A stretch of DNA of 29,208 nt from Seison nebaliae (taxonomy: Eukaryota > Rotifera > Pararotatoria > Seisonacea > Seisonidae). A model generated the notes under the pieces. It was not told where the DNA came from. It saw only the letters and a list, made by a program, of their open reading frames with translations, and made no database searches. This document shows, piece by piece, positions 22,506 to 29,208 of the stretch; the stretch's first letter is position 1, and each line of letters starts with the position of its first letter. The stretch lies in assembly GCA_023231475.1 (NCBI GenBank), contig JALJEE010000760.1, positions 1-29,208 of the forward strand. The letters run 5' to 3'. Both the position numbers and the translations under genes were made by a program.

Positions 22506-23109
22506 CTATTCAAATGAACAAATTCTAATTTATGTTCGATTATGTATATAAGAGAAATGTTGACGAGATGAATGTTATGGAATAAAATAATAAAAAGATA
22601 AATCAAATTAAATTCAAATATTTTTTTTCATCATTAACAAATTCTTTTATCAAATCCTCATATGAATGGTGAGAGAGGAAGATTTAAATGATTAAATGAA
22701 ATTAATTCGAATTATTTGCGAATACTCTCATCGAAAAGAACAATTAATTAAGAAGATGGAATTCGATTGACACGATTCAATCATAAAAGAAGAAGGAAGA
22801 GAAGGACGAAATCAACTGACAAATTGGAAGAAGTACACACACTTCAAGTAGTTCCATAGATGATTCGCCATTAATAAAAAGAAAAAAGGAAATGCAAATC
22901 TTCGTCAAACATTACATCGAATTAGATGAAAATATTAACGACATCTATGTAATGATATTGGAGGGTAAAGAGGAGCGATGATGGACGAAAAGACGATGAT
23001 GTTCCAACTAAATAAATTTTGAGAAATATCCAGAGGCAAATCTTCTATTTATGTCGTATGATGGCAGAAAGTCAAATTAAATTTTTTTACGACGATTATT
23101 CTTAACTAC
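22506..23109. other. Possible first intron or 5' region of the PLC gene
   Basis: Non-coding appearance, with several short A/T runs. It would be an intron if the 23110-23205 exon is real, otherwise 5' untranslated region and promoter. No core promoter is convincingly placed on the minus strand. Confidence 0.35.
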
Positions 23110-23205
23110 CATGTCGTCGACGACTGGTGGATAGAGAACGGGAGAATCTTCATCGTCATCGTCGTCATCATCATATCTTTCCATCATCCAATATTTTTCC
23201 ATCAT
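23110..23205 (-). CDS. Candidate 5' coding exon of the PLC gene
   Basis: The minus strand reads MMEKYWMMERYDDDDDDDED, then SPVLYPPVVDDM, protein-like and acidic. A donor ATG|GTAGTT at 23109 is phase 0, and the acceptor GAATAG|AACTTC (exon side starting at 22505) opens phase 0 into NFISFILNFHQIHERNDDGL and the main frame. The joined model adds 54 residues and needs a 604-bp intron. Unspliced, the frame stops 11 codons later, so it could be a small upstream ORF. A (GAT/GAC)n microsatellite could also explain it. Confidence 0.3.
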
Positions 23206-23937
23206 TTCTCCAATAAATTCATATTCATTTCATGGTTGTGCATATTTGGTGCATGTTGAACATGTATTCCCAATTCGTATGAAGAGGAAACAAAAAGAAA
23301 GTCCAATCGACTACAGTTTATTAGAAGGACAATTGGGCGAAGTGTTCGCCCGTTTTCCATATAGATTGACTTGTTTCAATATGAGATTATCCAATTCTCT
23401 CAATCTTCAACAAACGAATAACATCGAAATCGAGAATTATGTTATTCAGAATTAAAATTGGAAGTCGGAATTGTAAGAAAATTGCAGATTCTTTTCCGCC
23501 CCGCTTCATTCCTACACTACTTCACTTTAGTGATTAGGAAGAAGAAATGGGAAGTGAGGGAGGAGATTAGAGCAATCGTACAAGTGGCAGAAGAAGAAAC
23601 AGTCACTGACTCGGACACGAGAAGAAATGTGTTAGCGCTTTTTTGTCGTTCAGCCGTCTCGTAATAATGTTGGACTGATATGAAATTGATTGAGATATTT
23701 GTATGTTATAAAATTAATTTTTTGTTGTTGTTTCCCCATCCAGGTGTCGGTGTGGGAAAGAGATGTAATTAAGCGACAATATAATTATTATGAAACATTT
23801 TGTCCTTTTATTTATTCGCATTCGATTCAGTTTTCTTTTTCCTTCTCCCAATGAGGAGAGTTGTCGGAATTGTGAAGGATGAAATTTGGTGGAAGGGAAA
23901 TAAAACTCATAGAATATTGTTTATGTTGATGTTGACT

Positions 23938-23967
23938 ATGATGATGATGATGATGATGATGATGATG
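23938..23967. repeat. (ATG)10 microsatellite
   Basis: Ten uninterrupted ATG units in non-coding DNA. Confidence 0.95.
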
Positions 23968-25065
23968 TTAGTTGTAGTGGAACTAGCTATTAGGAATAGT
24001 GGTGAGATGGCGTAAATGATGACTATAATATTTGTTATTCATTCGAGAAAAAATCCCATTTTCTTTCCGTCTGATGGTTAGTAGATGAGTATACATTCTT
24101 TCATTCATTCACACGGAATATCAAAGGAATGGGATGATAACAATTCTCTATCAACTAACAACCAACATTTGCATACGAGACAAAAAGTAGTGGGATTTTG
24201 TGTAGGAGCGTTGAATGATTAACTTTATAATTGAAACATATTTAGGAATGAGTAGAAGGGAGAATGTGAAGGCGAATGAGAAACGATTGCTTCTTTTCCT
24301 CCTCGTTGGAGTCGGGATGATGGAGATGGATGGCACTGACCTCGAATAAGCATAATACATATTTCCTCATCTATTCTATCAAACAGTCGATTCTTTTACG
24401 AATCTCTACAATACTCAAGTTGAATGATGTCGCAGAATGGTTAAAGAGAATAATCATTTTTGACAATTCAACTAAATCCCAAATATTTTGCTGATCTATC
24501 GAGTTCATGGACATGCCGAACAATAGTAACACCGCATATTGTCTATGTATATGGGTGGACTGATTTCAGTCATGCACATTCACAAAACTTAGGAAAAAAA
24601 GGATTCATTCACATACAACAAATATCGTAACGAGATTAAGATAATTAAAATGAGAAAGGAGACAAATAATTTTATCAGCTCCGCACGTAACATCTCATAA
24701 ATAATCATGTTAATCATCATCCTCATTATCTAATGACAATTGTCAATGTTAGCGGTATATAGATTAGGTAACAGTTGAAAAGTGCCATACAATTGAAGAA
24801 TGTAGAGAAGTTAATTGATAATGGAAAAGGAAAGGAAGAAAAAGTGGTAATAAATAAATTGATTCATCTCTTCCACACGATTGATGAGTGTCAGTCACAT
24901 CCACATATTCATCCCCTCAAATGAATGATGTTATATCATCGATAAATAAATCTTGCAATTAATGCATTTCTTAATATAATGTTCCTATAAAACTCATAGA
25001 AATCAAAAAAATAAATATAATACTAACTAAATAAAGCAGGGAAATTATCATTGGTATAAGAACAC

Positions 25066-25100
25066 GAACAACAACAACAACAAGGACAACAACAATAACA
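25066..25100. repeat. (ACA)n/(CAA)n microsatellite, interrupted
   Basis: Two runs of CAA units separated by GGA. Same motif as the Gln runs inside the PLC gene. Confidence 0.85.
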
Positions 25101-25979
25101 CCTATATTTCCTCCATTAAATAAATTGCATAAATTCATAATTTATGATGTACTTCTCTAATCATTACATGACGATGATGATGATGATGGCAGAATCTGAT
25201 TATGTTATTTTTATTACTTCTTCACTTGACGATGACGAGGATGGGTGACGATGATATTAGCAGTGGTTTGGATGCAAATAACTGAAGGGAAAGGTTGGAG
25301 AATGTTTTTCAGAAAAATATTTCCTCATTACTAATCGATTCTAATACCATGAATCTCTCCACCTAAGGAAAACATTCAGGAAAGGAGAATTGTTCGAAAT
25401 TGTTTCTCGATAATTCCTCAAGAGAATTCCTCTTTCTTTCGATAGCAAGCAACATTACCTGATTGTTAGAAATGATAAAAGGAAAAAGCATGATTCCCAC
25501 TAGTCAACTGAACAACAACAAATTCAACAAGAAAAATTAACAGCAAGTTAAGATCAGTCATAAATCAATTTTCTTCATCTCCTTCCGAATGGACTTACGT
25601 TCTTCCTATGTTCCTTTTCTCTACTTACACTGGTTTTTCCATTTCGGTCTACGTTTAATCGACGATCTTTACTTCTAAAGCAAATGATGTCTCATGAGCA
25701 TTTAACCTTGTAATGTCCAAAACTCTAGTTATTTATAACTATGCTCATTTAAACATCATACATGTTCTCAACACTCAAATATTGTAACATTATGACAAAA
25801 ACAATTGTCTCATCAATAAACGAACGTAGTGCTAGATCCAATATTTCAGTTATATTCCATTTAAAGATTCCACTGATTCCTCATACGAAAAAAGATACTA
25901 ACAACTCCTTACATTAACAACATTGTAAGTTCAACTCCTTTAACTTGACGGAAAAAGTTTCAAGACCAACTTTTACTAC

Positions 25980-26006
25980 TCTACAATGTAGAGTCTACAT
26001 TGTAGA
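25980..26006. repeat. Near-perfect short inverted repeat (hairpin)
   Basis: TCTACAATGTAGA (25980-25992), one G, then its exact reverse complement TCTACATTGTAGA (25994-26006). Each arm is itself almost palindromic, so the DNA could also fold into smaller nested stems. A further partial copy (TTCTAC) follows. Confidence 0.85.
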
Positions 26007-26599
26007 TTCTACAAAACTAGTCATTTCCTCATCCATTTTCTCCATAATGAAACATTCCACATCTTTCATTTTTCTTTCGGTAATAACCTCACTCAAATTA
26101 TATAACATGAATAAAAATATAATCAATAAAAATTTGTAAATTTTTAATTAATTCTTAACATTGTATTTCTACAAATGGAAAATATTCTAATGTATACATC
26201 TTTTTTGTCTGTAACTGTTTTATCTACTGTCCTAAACTAAAGAAAGATGTTGTTCTTCGAAATACGTAAAACTTTATGAATATTATAAAACAGTAAATAT
26301 ATCAGTGTTTGAGATTAGAAAAGTATCATATTTATCCTTCCTGAAACCATCGTTAGTAAAGGAAGGCTTTCGTACATTAAAGCAAACATGTTCAACTGAT
26401 AGTGAACATTGGAAGGAGAATTTGTGTTATTACACAGAAGTATATAGAAAATTCAATATCTTCGAAACTGGTTATGCTTGACAGACACATATTTCATGAA
26501 TTTCACATATTTTTTGAAGATATTCTTCAAAATCCAATACCGATATTTCTCCTATATGTATTTATGTAAATCTTGAAACGTTTAAAAATTGTTTGCGCG

Positions 26600-26700
26600 T
26601 GCGTAGCACAGTGGTCTACGCATGTTCTATGCATAGTTGCGGAATAACGTACCCTGCATCTCGATAGAGTTATAATGGGATATGCGCATCGCGGCTATGC
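26600..26700 (+). repeat. Possible tRNA-derived SINE head
   Basis: GCGTAGCACAGTGGTCTACG contains a good RNA polymerase III A box (TAGCNNAGTGG). A weak B-box-like CATCTCGATAGAG lies about 55 bases further on. The block is more GC-rich than its surroundings. The fold does not make a full tRNA cloverleaf, and no second copy was found in this window. Confidence 0.28.
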
Positions 26701-29098
26701 ACGTTCCCAACGCCACAACGATGGGACACATCATAAGTATAAAAAATATTAATATAAAACTACTCAATGGAATATTTTATTCAAATTATCATACCAAGTT
26801 TTTGAGCAAACTAAATAAATTAGTGTCCTTAAAATGCTCGCATAAAAAGTTCGTAATTAAGAATAGAGTATCATATGAAATAAAAAAGCCAAAACTCTGG
26901 TGTTAATTTATTTTATTTACGATCATTTTATTAAATTTAAATTAATTTAAATAATTTTAATCCATTCCCACCATACATAAGATTTTTAAAGATTATTTGA
27001 TGAACTTATGAACTTATCATTCCTCTTCATTATATCACCGATCAATATTCATATTATACTACTTTGTCGAACAACTTACTAAAAACTTCTTCTGGAATAG
27101 ATTTCGATTATTTGACCATCATAATTTATTTTTATAATGAAATTTTTTACTTTATGATTATGAAATATCCATTATACAATGTCGTACAGAATATATGATA
27201 CGAATTTACGTTAGAAATTGGTCGAAGAATTTACGTTCGAGGAAAAATGCTATGATGAAAAAGAACTAGTGAATAATTTGGAGAACAGAAGATAAACGGA
27301 AATAAGTAGCCTGTTGGCTGAAAAACTTTCGATGTGTGCGAACGTGTGATCTGTGAATAACTGTTATAATAGCTTGCATTATTACGGATAGAAATATTGA
27401 ACTTGAATAGTAAGAATATCGCATGGCTAATGTATAATGATTTCATATCAGGAAACGGAAATAATAAATTAGTTCATTCATAAATATTTCTAATTTAATT
27501 TGTTCATTTCTAACATATAATTCATTCTTCCATTGATGAGTGAAAAATAGTCTGTTTATTATTTAACAAATTTTCACATCAACGAACCGTATCTTTTGAT
27601 ATTGGGCAACAGTGCATTTCTCGATAACATACATCTCCACATGAATTAGAGTTATTGATATTGACTTTTATTTCATTCACTTAACACCTGGTGACCATTC
27701 GCCTTCTTTTATTTCATTAGATTAATGGAAAATCATAAATTTCCAGAGTTATCACACGAGAAGAAAACTTAAAAAATATTTACCCAAATACGTGTATCGT
27801 CAGTCGGCCAAATACTAAGGAAAAATGTCATTAATTTACATCAGACGTTTTCGAACATTATTTATCTATAAGAAAAAATACTAAATAATGATTAAAAATT
27901 GTAAGTAAAGTTCAAAATTATGATATATTTCTATGAATCGAAAATTGAGCAATTTTCATTTTTGTTATTCTTCTACATTTTTTCAAGTCTTTTTTTTAAT
28001 CCACAAAATTGTTGTTAAATAATAAATTTAATATCCGGGGGATTGTCGTTTTTTATTACCATGATTCGTTATGTTTCATTTAAATCATTAATATTATTCA
28101 AATTTAATGATGGTGATCTGTTCCAGCATGAAATCTTCTAGCTTGTTTTCGTATTAAAATTCTTTTGCTTGCTTTGATAATCCACTTCGGGCATATTATT
28201 CTCGAATCTAGGCAATTTACCTCGTCCTACTAGTCTATTAAGTTAGAATTTCAGTCTGGGATTAAACTTTTCAATATATCGTCGTTTCTTTTCTGAATTG
28301 ACCGAATAACAGTAAACTATTTCAACATGTTACATACGTAGTCGAAATTTTAATCTTTTGATAAAGTATTATAATTATAATCTTATGAATTCGTTGTTCA
28401 CTGTCTATACCCGTTTCATATTCATTTTTGCTCGTTTTAATTCTTATGGCTTTCAAGAATATGATCTATATACACAGCGATTTTGCCACTATTTGTAAAC
28501 CATTTTTATTAAAAACGGTGATGTAACTATTTTTTTAAAATTTTTAACAACAATCTTCACTACGGTATACATAAAATCACTATTTTATGGGTTAAAAAAT
28601 ATGGTAGCTAAATTACCGTGATTCAATTTTTCTTCTATTGATAAATAATGTTACTCGTAAATTTTCGATTTGCTTATAAGTCTACCGTAATTATAATTGT
28701 TACGTCATAAACTTTATATACATAGATTGATAATTAAAATAAAATGCGCATTGTAAAAACCGGGAAAAACGTCAATACTTTTCAAATGGCTAAAATTCGT
28801 TCTGTTAATGTCTGAAAATAATTATATCTTACCAATATATCTTTTTCTGTAATTATTATTCGTTACAGTTGCCTTCTTCCTTAGAAACCGTCCGTTCTAC
28901 TATCAATAATTTTAACTTCTCCTCATTCATTCCTGTTTCCCTACGATCTAATGTGGATCAGCCTAAAACCCTTATATCTACAGATTCTTCAGTCGAGTTA
29001 TTTCGTTTACTTTTTAATTTACCCCGATGGGATTTGTTGTATTAATTTAGAAATGTAGATTAAATACATAGTTTCATTTCAATTTCTAATGAAAATTT
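26701..29098. other. Gene-free AT-rich region before the tRNA
   Basis: Very AT-rich, with short open frames of no protein-like character. I see no repeat family, RNA or regulatory element that I can support. Confidence 0.45.
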
Positions 29099-29107
29099 AA
29101 AAAAAAA
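29099..29107 (-). terminator. RNA polymerase III T-run terminator
   Basis: A run of nine T on the minus strand two bases past the tRNA 3' end. Confidence 0.85.
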
Positions 29108-29109
29108 TA

Positions 29110-29182
29110 TGGAGATGCCGGGTATCGATCCCGGTACCTCTTACATGCTAAGCAAGCGCTCTACCATTTGAGCTACATCCCC
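29110..29182 (-). tRNA. tRNA-Ala (anticodon AGC)
   Basis: A full 73-base cloverleaf. The acceptor stem is GGGGATG/CATCTCC with one G-U pair, and the discriminator is A. The D arm is GCTC..GAGC. The anticodon arm is CTTGC-TTAGCAT-GTAAG with AGC at 29147-29149. The T arm is CCGGG-ATCGATA-CCCGG. The A box (TAGCTCAAATGG) and B box (GGGATCGATACCC) are present. No intron and no encoded CCA. It decodes GCU and, with inosine, GCC and GCA. Confidence 0.96.
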
Positions 29183-29208
29183 ATATTTAAGTGTCCACTT
29201 ATCGATAT

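Larger units (their letters stand above)
23206..25979. other. Long gene-poor region with microsatellites
   Basis: Small open frames exist on both strands, but none has convincing protein composition or splice structure. It holds an (ATG)10 repeat at 23938-23967, an ACA/CAA run at about 25066-25100 and a (GAT)5 run at about 25173-25188. It probably includes upstream regulatory DNA of the PLC gene, but I cannot point to sites. Confidence 0.45.

Noticed and set aside
23246-23664. Two consecutive plus-strand ORFs
   Set aside because: No recognisable domain, no start context or splice structure. The composition fits chance reading of moderately GC DNA.
24151-24360. Minus-strand 69-codon ORF
   Set aside because: No family resemblance and no splice link to the PLC frame.
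27231-27446. Minus-strand 71-codon ORF
   Set aside because: Composition follows AT-rich DNA, with no motif or context.
1-29208. Retroviral or LTR elements, CRISPR arrays, bacterial operons
   Set aside because: No LTR pairs, gag/integrase motifs, spaced direct repeats or Shine-Dalgarno-led gene runs were seen. Introns, tRNA structure and PLC epsilon mark animal nuclear DNA.

Overview
This is nuclear DNA from an AT-rich animal, most likely an arthropod. A mite (astigmatan-type Acari) is my best guess, inferred from extreme AT bias, introns of 51-75 bp, Asn/Gln-rich coding microsatellites and the presence of phospholipase C epsilon. I cannot name the species.

Layout. (1) 1-5.7 kb is accessory and rich in mobile elements. 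It holds a degraded Merlin-type DNA transposon with 71-72 bp terminal inverted repeats (224-1273), a short orphan ORF (1588-1968, minus), an intronless 605-codon ORF that reads as a divergent ubiquitin-specific protease (2424-4241, minus), and a degraded non-LTR (LINE) reverse transcriptase (about 4480-5700, minus). (2) 5985-22439, minus, is one giant gene. I join six exons across five tiny introns, all with GT-AG ends and matching phases, into a 16,155 bp coding sequence (5,384 aa). One exon alone is 11,903 bp. The C-terminal half is an unmistakable phospholipase C epsilon: CDC25-like region, PH region, EF hands, X, Y and C2. The N-terminal half has no counterpart in vertebrate PLC epsilon as I know it; it has ankyrin repeats, an armadillo-like helical stretch and a FERM-like F2/F3 module. 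The two Ras-association domains that normally end PLC epsilon are not visible. A possible extra 5' coding exon lies at 23110-23205. (3) 23.2-29.1 kb is gene-poor, with microsatellites, a near-perfect 13-bp hairpin and a possible tRNA-derived repeat. (4) A complete tRNA-Ala(AGC) gene lies at 29110-29182, minus.

The main gene would hydrolyse PIP2 to IP3 and diacylglycerol downstream of small GTPases. The apparent loss of its Ras-association domains and the gain of ankyrin/FERM-like modules suggest that its recruitment has been rewired. That is the strongest lead in the window.
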